Origin: Rotaria macrura | Taxonomy: Eukaryota > Rotifera > Eurotatoria > Philodinida > Philodinidae | Assembly: GCA_900239685.1 (NCBI GenBank) | Contig: OENT01000439.1 | Location: 1-64,000, forward strand | DNA length: 64,000 bases | Reading direction: 5' to 3' | In this document: piece after piece, positions 12,901 through 24,845 of the stretch | Layout of the letters: the number at the start of each line of letters is the position of its first letter | Position numbering within the stretch: the stretch's first letter is position 1 | Made by a program: the position numbers and the translations under genes | Notes under the pieces: model-generated | The model's input: the letters and a program-made list of their open reading frames with translations, nothing else | What the model was told of the DNA's origin: nothing | Databases searched by the model: none

Positions 12901-13691
12901 CAATGACTAAGATCACATATACAATATTCTTTAAATAATTTATCATAATATTTTTTAGCTAAACGTTTTTCCCTTAAAAAAGAAAAGTAGAAACAATCTA
13001 ATTATTAATTAACAAAACAAATACTTCGATTACCAAGTTTGCTCGGGTCCATCTTCTTCTTCATCCCATAGAAATCTATGTTCACTACGAATAACATCTA
13101 TATCTTTTTTATCATTTGAACTAAGAATTAAAAGTCATACTCATTAACATAGTGGATAAAATGAATCAAAATTTACTTACGTATCACGTTTAAAAATTGT
13201 ATCAAAAGATTTTTCTTTCGAATAAAAACGAACATAATCATTTATTAATCGTTTATGACGTTCAAAAGCATTCATAGCCATGAATTGTGAACGAAAACGT
13301 TCTCTAAAAAAGTTACATGATTTAACATCACAAAAGTGTTTTCTTCCTATCGAATACAATCAATCATTGAAATTCACCTGTTAGCATTTTGTATTCGATC
13401 TTCTTTTTTTCCAAGACCGGATTTTTGACCGAAAATTACTTTTTCACAAAGATCATTTCGTTTTCGTCTAATATAAAAATGAATATGATAAAAGAGAAAT
13501 CATTTCTTTTATTTATTTATTGTTTTTGCATGATGATTATACTTTACTTTTTTTCATCTTTCTCAGTGTTATCAAATTCAGAATTGAGATCGGATACTCC
13601 ATCGATCTATTGATTGATAACAATAATAAGAAAAAACTGTTAGAATAGAAAATAATTAACATACATTAGCTAAATCAGCGATTCGTGCCAT
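9903..13691 (-). CDS. FRA10AC1: FRA10AC1 homologue (spliceosome-associated protein)
   Basis: Ten coding exons on the minus strand: 13691-13665, 13606-13548, 13467-13378, 13303-13181, 13120-13034, 12972-12842, 10483-10370, 10314-10272, 10194-10006 and 9945-9903. All phases close, giving about 301 residues (human protein about 315). FRA10AC1 is a nuclear protein linked to the spliceosome. Recognisable family blocks are MNAFERHKRLINDY, DIDVIRSEHRFLWDEEED, TWEKRLAKKYYDKLFKEYC, RWRIDREVESGKGQFICG, CDEKEHLRSWEVLFGYVEHG, KRDALVKLRLCPSC and the acidic tail PLPET...DEFEEYLQTLFF. Cysteine pairs in CGEKRC and LCPSC suggest a small zinc site. Nine introns: eight are 55-80 nt, while the one at 12841-10484 is 2,358 nt and carries foreign-looking DNA. 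The first ATG lies 12 nt after a CTTTTCAG acceptor. The last intron (60 nt) is stop-free and in frame. The match to the human protein is from memory. Confidence 0.92.
10822..11592. repeat. Imperfect inverted repeat inside the large FRA10AC1 intron
   Basis: The left arm reads CGACAGTTGAGCCTGA (10830-10845). The right arm (11568-11584) is its reverse complement with one extra base. Weaker similarity extends outward over about 25 bp (CGATGNNNCGACAG). A partial extra copy of GGCTCAACTGT lies at 11544. The arms enclose coding-like segments. This fits the ends of a small DNA transposon, but no target-site duplication was found. Confidence 0.4.
10895..12033 (-). pseudogene. Broken coding segments nested in the FRA10AC1 intron
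   Basis: Four coding-like pieces lie on the same strand. (1) 12033-11812: begins MQRIIFKCCMLFTFSSL and has a membrane-anchor-like stretch. (2) About 11815-11690: an open frame SRTKLAEETVKELDDP, an in-frame TGA, then RRLQELFPELLNL and TPFYPEKNNRW. (3) 11450-11265. (4) About 11147-10895: contains VAEQLQAGFAKLKKQAKYEL, ends in TAA, and is followed after 8 nt by a minus-strand AATAAA at 10881-10886. Codon use in pieces 3 and 4 is less AT-biased than in the host exons. I recognise no domain. Most likely the relic of a mobile element or a nested gene that inflated this intron; the internal stop argues for decay. Confidence 0.4.
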
Positions 13692-13705
13692 TAATTCATA
13701 TATCT

Positions 13706-14624
13706 GAAAAGTAGATGAATTTCTAATAGATTATTTAAGTTCACAATATTCCGGATATGAATATGATTACAAGATTGAATATGATGATCGTCTCATATGC
13801 ATTGTGCTAGACTGACAATTCAATAAAATTATATTTCATCGAGCAAACTTCACGATTTTCGATGGAAGAGACGTTTTGAATGAAGTATCAATAAAGATTT
13901 TTAATTTCAAGTGTTGAATAAATTCTTAAATCTTTACTCGACATTTTCCTTGTTTCATTCATACTAATATAACAGATGTTTTAGAACAGTTGACTGTCTT
14001 ATTTTTAGAAGCAACATTATGATATTTATTTATTTTTTATTATTCTTTGTTCGATTGGAACAATCTCAAGAGAGCTTCTATGTCTCGACCGGAAATCTCA
14101 AGATTTTTCATTTCATATTTTCTATTGAAAGTTTGTATCTTCAGTATATCTTTAATACGAAGGTACGTACATGTATCCATTGTTCCTTTTACTATAGGAT
14201 GCATGCCGTGTGAGAAGAATGTATAAATTTTTAAATCTATCCCTTTTGTTAGTTAACTCGGTGAGATTTATGTACGATTGAGCTTTGAAAATTTTACAGA
14301 TAATAGTACGTAACTGTAATAGAAAATCTTCTAATTTCTGATTAGATTTTTCTATTTCGCTCATTATTTCAAAAGAAATAAACGATAGAATAATAGTGTT
14401 CATATTTTCTTGACGATTGTTGTATTATTACAAATGTAATGCAAATTAATCGCGTATTACATCGTTCTTTTCTTTTCGAAGCAAATTTTTCTTTTTTTTC
14501 TTTACTTTCGAAGAAGAAAATTATGATGATTAGTATTTACAATACATGCATTAGATTTAACAAACGATTACAACAATTTAATGCTATTTCATTAAAATAG
14601 AATCAAGAACATTGAACCATTCAT
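13706..14624. other. Intergenic, divergent promoters
   Basis: Lies between the 5' ends of FRA10AC1 (-) and the fibrinogen-domain gene (+), so it should hold both promoters. Short frames here lack coding character. No clear TATA box. Confidence 0.45.
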
Positions 14625-16398
14625 ATGTTACCTTCGACAGCAATAGCAATGGATAATTCCAATGTACCTTTAGTTAATCTTCGAAGATATAAACCAAAAA
14701 TATCAAAAAGTACTACGGAACGATGTTATTTTCTTCTCATACACATCTTTTTCTACATGATTATTCTTACTATTGTCTATGTTCGACTGGAACAATTTAA
14801 TACTAAACAAGAAAAAGTACTTGCTGCAATCAATACAAATCATAGTCAAATATTTCATCATGAATTTCATAATCAATTACTCAATTATAAATAGTATGTA
14901 TAAATCGTTGTTTATAAAAAATACCATTTTTATGTGTTTGTATGTTTGTCTTTCTTTTTATCAAGTAATAATATCGATTGTTCATGTCAAACATTTTCAT
15001 ATCCAAAACGAAATCAAACAACACAGTGTTTAGAATTACATGTTGGATTAAATGACACTATATCGAATGTATTTTGTCCAATAACACATAATGATCATAA
15101 ATATAATCCATGGCTTTTAATACAAACTCGTAAAACCAATGTAATAAATTTTAATCGAACATGGATTGAATATCGTCGAGGTTTTGGTAATATTTTAAAT
15201 CGAACTGACTTTTGGATTGGTAATGATAATCTTTATTGGTTGACGAATAATTATCAATGTCGTCTTAAAATTGAATTAACCGATTGGTATAATGAAACTC
15301 GTACAGCCACTTATGATTTCTTTCGTATTTTAAATCAAAAAGAAGATTATCGAATACAAATCGGAGAATATATTGGAAATATGGAATCATTCAATAAAAT
15401 TGATAGTAAGTTATTTTATTGTTGAAAATGAAGATCGTGATAGAATATCTAGGAAGAAAGAAAAAAATGAAACATCTGAGCAAAATTTATGTTTCAACGT
15501 ACGATTTACTTTAATACATGTATATAACAAGGCATGTCCATACTGACAGAGACTATGGTCAGTGTCAAAAATCAGGAATGATTGACAATTTCGGTCTAAT
15601 CCTGTTGCTGTGTATCAGTTCTGTTAGGATTGGATTATTAAAATATTCTTTTCATATGTTGAATATTTCTCATTGAGAAAGCATCTTGAGTATCATTTAT
15701 TAGTTTTCTATTAAAAAAATGTATTTTCGATTGATGAAATTTTGTCATCGAGTCTAGAACGAGGGTGTAGGTTATCGTAGTGCTCTGTCTGCTTGAGAAC
15801 ATACCTACGCTAGTGATTATGAAGTAATTGGTTTGATTTATTTGTTTATTGTTAACATGGTGAAAACTAGATTGTTTTGTTTTTCATTGTCAACATTTCA
15901 TAGGACATTACAGGCATCTGGAAAACAGTGATTCTTTTTTTCTTAAAAAAATACCATCTCTCAATTTATTCTTGATGAATTACAAGTTAAAATATGCAAA
16001 TTTACTTGTTCCTAAGTAGATTAATGGTAACATACTTAAATCAATCGATACGATATGCTCATTTTCTCAAGTTTTCTCTCATATTCGATGCATAAAAGCA
16101 TTTTTAAATAGGTTTTTCTCGTTGGCATCATAACACTCCATTTTCTACTTATGATCATTATGCGTCTGATAATGCTAATTGTTCAAACTTACACGGCGGT
16201 GTTGGTTGGTGGTATCATACAGGTGTCGAATGTGTACATGTACAACTTAATGGTCGTTTGGCAACACATACCGATGGGCTTGTTCCATTGAATACCGGTA
16301 TATTATGGATAGGCTGGAAAGCTGATCGTCATTATTCATTTCGACATGTTCGCATGTCTATTAAACCGAAATTAATCAGTGATCGTGTACATCATTAA
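14625..16398 (+). CDS. Type II membrane protein with fibrinogen-related domain
   Basis: Exons 14625-14893, 14966-15405 and 16112-16398 join to 331 residues. The N-terminal ~33 residues are cytosolic. Residues ~34-54 are a membrane anchor (CYFLLIHIFFYMIILTIVYV), then a short stem, then a fibrinogen C-terminal-type domain. Domain marks include FNRTWIEYRRGFGN, FWIGNDNLYWLT, CRLKIELTDWYNETRTATYD, YRIQIGEYIGN, WHHNTPFSTYDH, NCSNLHGGVGWWYH and ILWIGWKADRHYSFRHVRMS. Several N-glycosylation sequons (NQT, NDT, NRT, NET) fit a lumenal or extracellular location. Such domains in ficolin- and angiopoietin-like proteins bind carbohydrate or protein ligands, so a surface recognition role is an inference. 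Introns are 72 and 706 nt; the second hides the last exon from simple ORF inspection. An alternative ATG is at 14649. AATAAA at 16522-16527 supports the 3' end. Confidence 0.88.
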
Positions 16399-16521
16399 TA
16401 AGAAATTACTAATCTGTTAATCATCGTGCATATTTTTTCATAATTCGTTTTTTGCCTGTTAGTCTATTGTAGTTTTTGATAAATACAAAACTATTGAATA
16501 TAGTGATTCATATTTATCTAA

Positions 16522-16527
16522 AATAAA
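16522..16527 (+). terminator. Polyadenylation signal of the fibrinogen-domain gene
   Basis: Canonical AATAAA 124 bases after the stop codon, in the gap between two convergent genes. Confidence 0.5.
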
Positions 16528-17085
16528 AATTTATTATTTTGTTGTTACTCAATATAGCATGACTCAAATTTTTTGCATGATACACGAATAGATTTGTCGT
16601 ATCTTATACGGATGGAGTGTTGCTTCGTAAATACGTATGAATATGTCGATTCGATTATATAATGAACTATATTTGAATAAAACAAAACAAAACAAACAAT
16701 ACCAATAGATTGACAATCTTTTTCACAAATAAACATACAGTGAATAGAAAAAAAAATGATTCGTCTATTTATACATTCTATCGGTTGTTTTTGCCTGTAG
16801 TATTGCACGATGCAACAAGAGATATGATAATCATTCAGTAGTTATTTTGTTTGTGTAAAGTAACCTGGATAGATAAAATTTTGATTTTCTGTAATCATCT
16901 GTTTCTTTCTCTATCGAAAAAATCGAATAGACAAAATCATTATATTTTTCTATGAACTGTATTGCACAACATCAAAAACGAATGAACAACTAAAGATATA
17001 TGGATGTATATAAATAATTTTCTTTTTTTTTAGTTGAAATAAAATACAATAACAATAGAATGAACTTTTTGAAATGAGCTAGCTT
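16528..17085. other. Gap between convergent genes
   Basis: 3' flanks of the fibrinogen-domain gene and of signal peptide peptidase. No additional gene seen. Confidence 0.5.
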
Positions 17086-18429
17086 CTATTCTTCTTTCTT
17101 TTCGATTGTTTCATTCGGTGATGGATGATCTTCATAGGCGAACATGTTCGTCCAATCTTTACAAATCAATGCTGTCAATAATGGAAAACCGAGACATAGC
17201 GGAACAATGTAAAGTAAAGCTGGTTGACCATGTTTAAATATTTGAAGTATTAGTATTGTTATCAATAGTGCAATAACATAGGCTACAAATGAAACACTAA
17301 AATAACGCGTTGACGTTGGTTTACGTGTCGCATCATATCGAAGCATTAAGGCAATGAATGCTCCCGGAACGACAATATCACCTGAACAACAAAAAAAATG
17401 ATTAATACTTATTTGATCAATCAAAACGTACCAAGTCCAAGCATAGCAAATTTATTTGCTGCAAATATGCCATTCTCAATAAGATCTTGAGGAAAAATTA
17501 ATTTAATTGGTGCATCAAATGATTTAGCTACTGTGATCATTACTTAAAAGAAGGAACAAAGATTTGAACATAAGACTCTGGTTAAGAAGTAAATGTATTA
17601 TTACCGTTTGTACCAAAAACCCAAAAGATATCATAGATAAATAAACCACCAAGCAAAACGCATCCATTAAAAACTCTAAATTAATAACAATTAGGAAATG
17701 TAAGAATGTCTTGATTTTATTTACTTATTAAAATGAAGAATTTCAATAGCATTGATTGAAAACGCAATACCAAATATATTGTTACTTATCCAATGACGTT
17801 TAAGTAAATACCAAACACCAATTAAAACACAGAAGAATAATGCAATAATATCCATAAAATTAAATTTAAAATCAAAATGCATTATATCATTAGTTGAAGA
17901 TTTATTTTCTGATATTTTCAAATGAAATTGTCGTTCACGAAGTTTATCGAATAATGGTAAACGGATACGTTCGACAATTGGATGTATGGCACGAAAAAGT
18001 GCAACGATTCCAATAAGGAAAAAATAGATATTCAATATAAATGTTATATATTCTTTGGAAACAAGTAATATGACCACATAAATACCAAATAAGAATCCAC
18101 TTGCAATAAAAGGAAACATGGCAGCTAGAGAAAAAAAAACAAATACAATTCATCTTTTCTTTTGTAAGGATGAAAATTTATTTTTCGTTACCATCTTTCG
18201 CTGTAAGTACATCAGGCTTTTCTCCGGATTTCTTTTGTTTATCTTTATGTGCTACCGATCGATATGAACCAAAATAAACACATATAAGTGCAGCAAGAAC
18301 AAGAAATGAATACGATAGTAACATTCCATCCGTGCGAGCTACGAATACATTTTTTTCCGTTGTATTACTTTCGCTCAGAACATTGATTGTATCAGCTAAT
18401 AGAGTCAGATTATCGGTTGATTCAGACAT
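17086..18429 (-). CDS. HM13: Signal peptide peptidase (presenilin-type aspartyl protease)
   Basis: Exons 18429-18192, 18124-17725, 17675-17605, 17542-17432 and 17381-17086 join to 371 residues (human SPP 377). SPP is an ER intramembrane protease that cuts leftover signal peptides and other type II membrane segments. Catalytic motifs are intact: YD at about 227-228 in FIYDIFWVFGTN, GLGD at about 272-275 in MLGLGDIVVPGAFIALMLRY, and the PAL motif at about 327-329 in GQPALLYIVP. Conserved AAMFPFIASGFLFG is restored by splicing. Multiple membrane helices; N-glycosylation sequons NLT and NTT in the N-terminus. The tail ends in acidic and lysine residues (EKKEE), not an obvious KKXX ER signal. Introns are 67, 49, 62 and 50 nt. 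The ATG at 18429 is preferred over upstream in-frame ATGs because it sits 11 nt after a TTTTTTTCCAAG acceptor. Confidence 0.95.
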
Positions 18430-18442
18430 ATTACTGTTTGCT

Positions 18443-19611
18443 TGGAAAAAAAGTAAATGAATGGATTTGTGTTTATGACAAATCATTTTCCACTCGTTCC
18501 ACGACGCACATTTTTCATTCGAAGTTAGAAATCCACCAATCACTGATGAGGACAGATGTCTCAAGGATTAATTGGTTTTACATTTTATACATTATTGCAA
18601 AAATTTCATACGACTGATATGGGTAACGTATCTGAAAGTGAGACGTGGGAATCATGTGTGCCTTTAATACTCATCGTAGTATTAGAAATGATTTTAAATA
18701 CAAAAATTTTCGAAACTTGTTTTTAAGAGACTAAATGATCGTTTGAGAAATACTTGGGTTTGTGTGGTCTTTTGCAATTGCAATAGAATTTGTTTCTTTG
18801 CTCTATTACTATGTTTTTTGGTCGTCATTCGCTTTCTTTTCGATTAATTGAAGTGGCAGATAAACTTGTTCCATCCATTGATCGTATCTTAAACTCACAA
18901 ATACTGAAAGTGGATATAGCCTTACAATTGTTGACTTTAATAATGTAATGAAATGTAATATTAAAAATTTTTTTTCGAATTTACGAAGATCGAGATTATT
19001 GTTGAGGAATAGTTCAATAAATACATGCATGCAAGAAATGATTTTCTGTGATAAGGACGTCATCACTAGGAAAATTGTGATCAACAGTTTGATTTAGTTC
19101 ACTCGTATGCAATCAATAGCTGTATTTTGACTTCTATGATCTCTGAATGTCAACCAAGAAAAGGGCGGCTATTTTTATACTTATAATCGGTTTGCTTTTG
19201 TATTTCGACAAAGCTAGATAAAAGCGATATCATGACTCTCTACAAGATGCCAGTTACATGTCGTGTCTTGCTGAAAAATCATTTTCTTCGTATTCATAGG
19301 TACCTTCGTGCACAAGTTATGAATGTCAGACCAAAGATAACCCAAACTTGATGTTTAAAAGAGTAAGATTTTCCTCTCAATAACGCCAGCATCTCAGTAA
19401 ATCACTTGGCGCATGCCGAAAAATTTAATACTAGCATCTGTACAAAAAAAGACGAATATTTTTATAGATGTAGTCCGAGAAAAACATTGAAATACTCTAG
19501 TACTGTTTAATTTTAAAATCTAATCCGATGAGTCATTTGATGACATCCCTTAACCAATCATGAGCAAGGAGAGATGTCATAACTACTATAGATCATTGGC
19601 TTTCAGCGAAG
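18443..19611. other. Intergenic; one weak frame
   Basis: Promoter side of both SPP (-) and the JmjC-like gene (+). The minus frame 19084-18809 ends in LRYDQWMEQVYLPLQLIEKK, which looks somewhat protein-like, but no partner exon or domain supports a gene. Confidence 0.4.
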
Positions 19612-19636
19612 TAATATATAAATATATATATATGTC
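19612..19636 (+). promoter_or_regulatory. TATA-rich element upstream of the JmjC-like gene
   Basis: A run of alternating TA containing TATATAAATA lies 105-130 bases before the JmjC-like start codon. It could act as a TATA box or be a simple repeat. Confidence 0.35.
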
Positions 19637-19740
19637 AATGTACGTTGCATTGTAAATACACGCACGATAGAATAGGACAAAAAAGAACCTTGGCTACTTG
19701 ATGTGCATACACTCAACAGAAATTTTATCTACATATACTA

Positions 19741-20832
19741 ATGACGACAACTATCGATAAAAAGATTCAGTCCATTATTCACCAAAGTGAATCTTTATCT
19801 GTTAAGGATATTGAAAAACTTTCAAATTATAAACAATTAAAACTTATTTTCTCGACAAAACCCAAAGGAATATGTGATATTTATCTTGTACTTGCTGTTA
19901 TATTTGGTCTACTCAGTTTGATGACAACAGGTTTATCCCGCTATGGTAGTGAACGATTCCTTGCATACACATACGATAAAATTTTTCAAATTGATATCTA
20001 TCGTGAAGAATGTCTTGCACCGAAACTTGAATCACTCATCGATATATTCCGTCCGCCGACATCATGTGATATTTGTCGTAAAATTGATCGTATTGAACGT
20101 GTTTCAAATATAACACGAGAAGAATTCGAAGAAAAATATGCGTATACAAATCATCCTGTTATTGTAACTGATGCCATGATCGATTGGTTGGCAATGGAAA
20201 AATTTAACTTTAAATTTTTTAAACGTCTCTACCGAATGAATTCAAGTGCACTTTTAGCCGTCGAAGAACATTGTCAATTTTTTCCATACAAGAATAAAGA
20301 TGAATTTGAAACATTGGGCGATGTTTTTGCTATGGATTTAGATCGAGCTTATATGATTGATAAAGATTATCGACCGTGGTATGTTGGCTGGAGTAATTGT
20401 GATTATTCAACAGCATATCTTCTACGACAATATTATTCAAGACCATATTTTCTACCCGAACAATCCGAATCCAGTAAACTTGATTGGATTTTTATGGTTA
20501 GTAAAGTAAAATCATCAGAGAAAAAAACTACTTCTATCACTTATACATCAAATTAAAGTCTTTCTTTCTTTTCTTTTCTATAGGGTACACCAGGTTTTGG
20601 TGCACATATGCATATTGATAATGTTGATTTACCATCATGGCAAGCACAAGTACGTGGACGGAAAAAATGGACTCTTCGACCGGTACCTGAATGTTTTTTT
20701 CATTGTAAAGAATTCGATTTTATTGTTGAACCTGGAGAAATTATTGTACTTAACACTAATGTATGGTACCATAAAACGTTTGTAATTAGTGAAGATGACA
20801 TAAGTATAACGATTGGATCTGAATTTGATTGA
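19741..20832 (+). CDS. Membrane-anchored JmjC/cupin-type oxygenase-like protein
   Basis: Exons 19741-20496 and 20584-20832 (87-nt intron; donor ATG|GTTAGT, acceptor TATAG|GGT) give 334 residues. Residues ~44-65 form one membrane segment (DIYLVLAVIFGLLSLMTTGL). A lumenal or extracellular part follows with CDICRKIDRIERVSNITREE and HPVIVTDAMIDWLA, which resembles JmjC/cupin_8-like proteins. The second exon holds the Fe(II)-ligand pattern: HMHID (His262, Asp264) and a distal His315 in NVWYHKT, with RGRKKWTLRP between. This is what 2-oxoglutarate-dependent hydroxylases use. Substrate unknown; a role in hydroxylating secretory-pathway proteins is inference. The stop of the unspliced frame at 20556 is intronic. 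Confidence 0.78.
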
Positions 20833-22350
20833 TAGTTACAGGGGTGCTTCTATATACTTTTTTTTATTCATTTTTGTTTCTAGTCGATTCATATAAACAG
20901 TTTATTTTTAAATTTCTTATTTAAACTATGTTGGTCTTTTTTTTAGTGCAACAATAAAGCTTCGTAATTTATTTAGTAGTCAACGAAACAAAAGATATAA
21001 TTAAAAATTAATTGTATTAGAAGTTATTGAATAATTATACGATCCAGTTCAACTAATAAAAGAGTACATATTTAAAATCAGTATGAATCAAAGTCATATG
21101 AAAAATAAAATACGTCATGATAGTTTCTCTTCGTTGATGGAAATAGAAAAGTCATTTGTCTTGTGTTTATTCGTACGGGAAAACACAGCGAACACTTGAC
21201 ATTGATGAGCCATCATCATTGAAAATACTTTAAAAAGCACAACTTCTTTTTCTTTTCAACTATGGAAGTAAGTAAATAACAATCAGAATATCTAGTTTTC
21301 CTTTACGTCTATCAGATTGGAATCGTTCATTATGCTTGAGTAAAGATTAGATACATCCTACGAGCATTCGTCATTCAGGAATACTCTCAAATAAGTTTGC
21401 ATTAATTTTTCTAGACTTTGGATTTAGAAAAAAAAACTCGAACACATAGTGAGTAAATAAGAAGCGTTCGCTTTTGTATCTTGAAATAAGAACATAAACT
21501 TCGAATTTGCCTTTAGGTTATACATATATTAGACATCAAAATTTGAAGCATAATTAAAGATTATAGTCAAAAAGAATAGAGATGTCTTGATCCTTATTAT
21601 AAATGTCTTTTCTGATGTTGAGCTTTTGAAGGTGAAAACAAGTCATTGGCTATATATTAGGTTAGTGAAAAAATAGTCTTACGTACAGTTTTTTGTCTTT
21701 GCGAAAGAAAATTAAAATCGTTCGTCATTTTACTACTTGAAACCTCAATCCATTAAAATATAATTCTTAAACAGAGCTTTCGTTTGAATCTAAAATTTTA
21801 ATTATTACAAACCAATCAAGTTATTGGAATAGGATAGTTCGATGTCAATTTACATCTAAACAATTTCCATACGAAATAACATAACACATCCACGCATGTT
21901 GAGTTTCTGATACATTTTAATCGATTACAGCTGAAATCTACTTGATATTGAATGTTTTATTGGAAAAAATTCGAATAAGATCTCCGATGCGAAAAATAAA
22001 TCGTGATTCATATTCACAATGTTTGAGGAATATATAGGAAGTAATATTTGAACAACTTCATAGGCGAGATCAATAAAAATATTTTATAATATATTGAACG
22101 AAATGGGACTTGATGACAGAACATAGCAGTTATCATTCTCATGTTCTTTCGAGATCTGACGAATTATTGTTTACATTACAAATGAAAACACGAAGTGAAA
22201 AGTATTATTTCGAACGTAAATCAAGTCGGTTGATTCCCCGTAACTTATGAGACTGTTAAATATTTAGTTGATATAAATTTATTGAATTAGAAAAAGAACA
22301 AGAATATTGATTGATGAAAATAATCTTACAGTTGAAAAAAACGTCGATTT
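20833..22350. other. Gap between convergent genes, no gene seen
   Basis: About 1.5 kb of AT-rich DNA between the 3' ends of the JmjC-like and claudin-like genes. Nothing supportable. Confidence 0.5.
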
Positions 22351-23257
22351 CTAGTTATATTTTTGTTCATTGTGATATTCATAGGGTGGTGGTTCATCAA
22401 GACTATCACCAGAGACTGTTGTACTACGTGGTATTGCAATAAGCTTATGCCAACCTGGTTGTAAATTTTCATCCGATAATTGTTTGAGAAGTTCTTTTTC
22501 AGCTTCGGCTTTTCTTATTTCAAAAACCTTTTTCATAATGAATGTTACAATTATTACTAACGAAGTAGTGACAGATAATATTGTCGCTGAAATCATTCAA
22601 TAGAAATAATCTTTTCATATTAAGTTAAGTTACCGATTACTTACCAACAAATAGAAAAGATATTGCTCGACCAGAGAAAAATGCAATATACTTTGAACCA
22701 ATAAAATATCGTCCTGGTGTAATAAATTGTGTTGACAGAGTTATTATGAGTGTTGCAACGAGAAGACCAGTGGTTAATAAACATAGGATTAAGATAAGCC
22801 ACATAAAACCGATAATATATCCTAGATAACGATTATTCATGTTGTAAATCACTAGTATTAATAATGCCCAACTTGGGAAAAATGTTAAATTAACGATATA
22901 TAGAGCACACGCTGATAATATAATGATAGACTGAAAGTATTTTGGTCGAGAATCTTTCGTCCATGAATCACAATGAACTATTTCATCTTCAAACGTTTGA
23001 AGACAAATATACCACAAACCAAATTTACCAACTTCGACTATTTGAGAATATGGCTGTGTATTATTTTTTACACTGGGTATCACCACTGCTTTTGTAATAT
23101 CGATAGATTCATATAAAAACCAGCTGTCCGAATTAAATGCTAATAAAAGCATAAAGGCTGACAGTGGTATTAGAAAACAGTTGACTATCGACGGCCATTT
23201 TAATACAGAATAATCATTGATTGAGCTAATGATAGCTGCGAATTTTCGGAATCGCAT
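22351..23257 (-). CDS. Claudin-like tetraspan membrane protein with C-terminal PPPY motif
   Basis: Exons 23257-22645 and 22586-22351 (58-nt intron) give 282 residues. There are four predicted membrane segments: about residues 22-41, 108-127, 146-175 (long, possibly the third), and one just after the splice junction (LSVTTSLVIIVTFIM). The first extracellular loop shows the claudin/PMP22-type signature W46...G80-L81-W82...C85...C96 (GLWYICL then VHC). The cytosolic tail carries a charged helix (EIRKAEAEKELLKQL) and ends with EPPPYEYHNEQKYN, containing PPPY, a WW-domain/Nedd4-type ligand. Claudin-family proteins shape cell junctions or act as channel-associated subunits. The exact subfamily is unclear; I am sure of the topology and signature only. 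Confidence 0.7.
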
Positions 23258-23799
23258 TTTATTTTCTTACGACAGGACCTCTCTAATGTTAATTACATGA
23301 TTCTAAAAAGTGAAAGCAAAAGCAACAATCATTTATACCACGCTCAAATGATCACTTAGACGCGAAGCAGACTATATACGTGTATGCCTGTCGTTTTCAA
23401 GAAGTAGAACATAGCAAACATAAAAACCATCATGTGTTATACAGAGGGAAAATTAACATAAATTTACATGTGAATTTACAAACAGAGAATATGTAGAAGA
23501 AGCATAGTGTAGTATTGTACGAACGATTATTAATACGAGTTCTGAGTCGAAATATTTTCTTTAACAAGCATACCACACAAAACTACACCTACGAATACCT
23601 TTTATTGGCAATTTTCTCTTCTCTTCGATATTATTTTTATGCATCAGTGATTGCGCTCGTAAAGCAAATGAAAAAGACAATTTTTCTGAATATATCGCGC
23701 GGTATAGCAGTGTAGAACAGAGATGCCGCTAAATATAGTTCGAATTATTTCCACAGTTTATCATGTATGGATGTAATTGCATCATATCAATTGATTTCA
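23258..23799. other. Upstream region of the claudin-like gene
   Basis: AT-rich, no gene or repeat recognised; should contain the claudin-like promoter. Confidence 0.4.
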
Positions 23800-24130
23800 T
23801 TATACATAGAATGTTTCGTGCACTTGATCATCGACTGGAAAGCGTGGCGTCTTTCTGTAACCGGAGCTACTTCTGGGGTCGGGTTGCGTGAATGACTTGC
23901 GGACGGGAGTCCTGCTTGTCGTTGTTCTATGTTGATCGAGCGTCCACACGAAGCTTGGCATCGACATGGTAGGAGTTGAGGAATCTCTCCTTCCAGGGCG
24001 TCTAAGGAAGGTTGCATCGGCTGAGGCGCGAATATGCGAGCAAGTCAAAGACCTCATGTTCAGCAGTCGTGGGATAGCGCTTGTGAATAGACAGCGACAG
24101 GCAGCCCATCCAATATAGTTGGACCACAAT
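23800..24130. other. GC-rich island of unknown origin
   Basis: About 330 bp markedly richer in G+C than both flanks, with sharp edges. Two overlapping minus frames of 76 and 109 codons cross it, but neither shows a domain; the residue composition (Arg, Ser, Pro, Thr rich) is that of shadow frames. It could be a fragment of a retroelement, a non-coding RNA, or transferred DNA. Confidence 0.35.
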
Positions 24131-24845
24131 CTGTTTTTTCTTTTCTTTTATACAAAAAAATATATGCATATCAAGGAAAATAAATTGAAACCAGATTCGA
24201 AGATTTAATTCAAATAAAGTAAACTGAGTTTTTTCTCAAGAGTTGTAGTTTAAATTGATCGAATAGTTAAAGACAAACAGAAAAGGTTTGTAGTGAAAGA
24301 ACGCGTAGCCAACTGTAATTTAATGCACTTTAGATATGTATGTAGAACAAAGCAAAGGTGTCCACAGGGCAGGGTAGCTCTGCCCTGTACCTTGCCCTGA
24401 AACAGGGCACGGCTGATCAGGGAAAATTGCATGACAGGGCAGGGTGACAGTTTTACACTGCAAAATAAAAACCCGATGCTTGAATTTCCATTTAAAAAAA
24501 AGCTTTGCTTAGTTTCTTAGAGTTAAAAATAAAAATAACAATTTTGAATTTATTAGTGTCATTATTAGTTTTTTCAAATGTTATCACGTATTATGTTATA
24601 TGCGTCTACAAGTGGAACATGACATTTTATTAATAAGACCAGCGGCAAAATATTCATATAAAAAATAAATTATCTATCTTTTGTTAGTTTTTTTCTTGCT
24701 CATTGTGGTAATATTATTTCCTGCCGTTATTTTTATTTATTTTGTTCCACTGAAGTTCTATAGTAAGCTTGCGAGTCTAACATATGCATATTGTATTATT
24801 CACTTTTCTTCTTGTTTCACGCTTATGTATTGTATTATATTGACT

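Noticed and set aside
18809..19084. 91-codon minus frame
   Set aside because: Only its last 30 residues look protein-like, and no exon joins to it in phase with an adequate intron.
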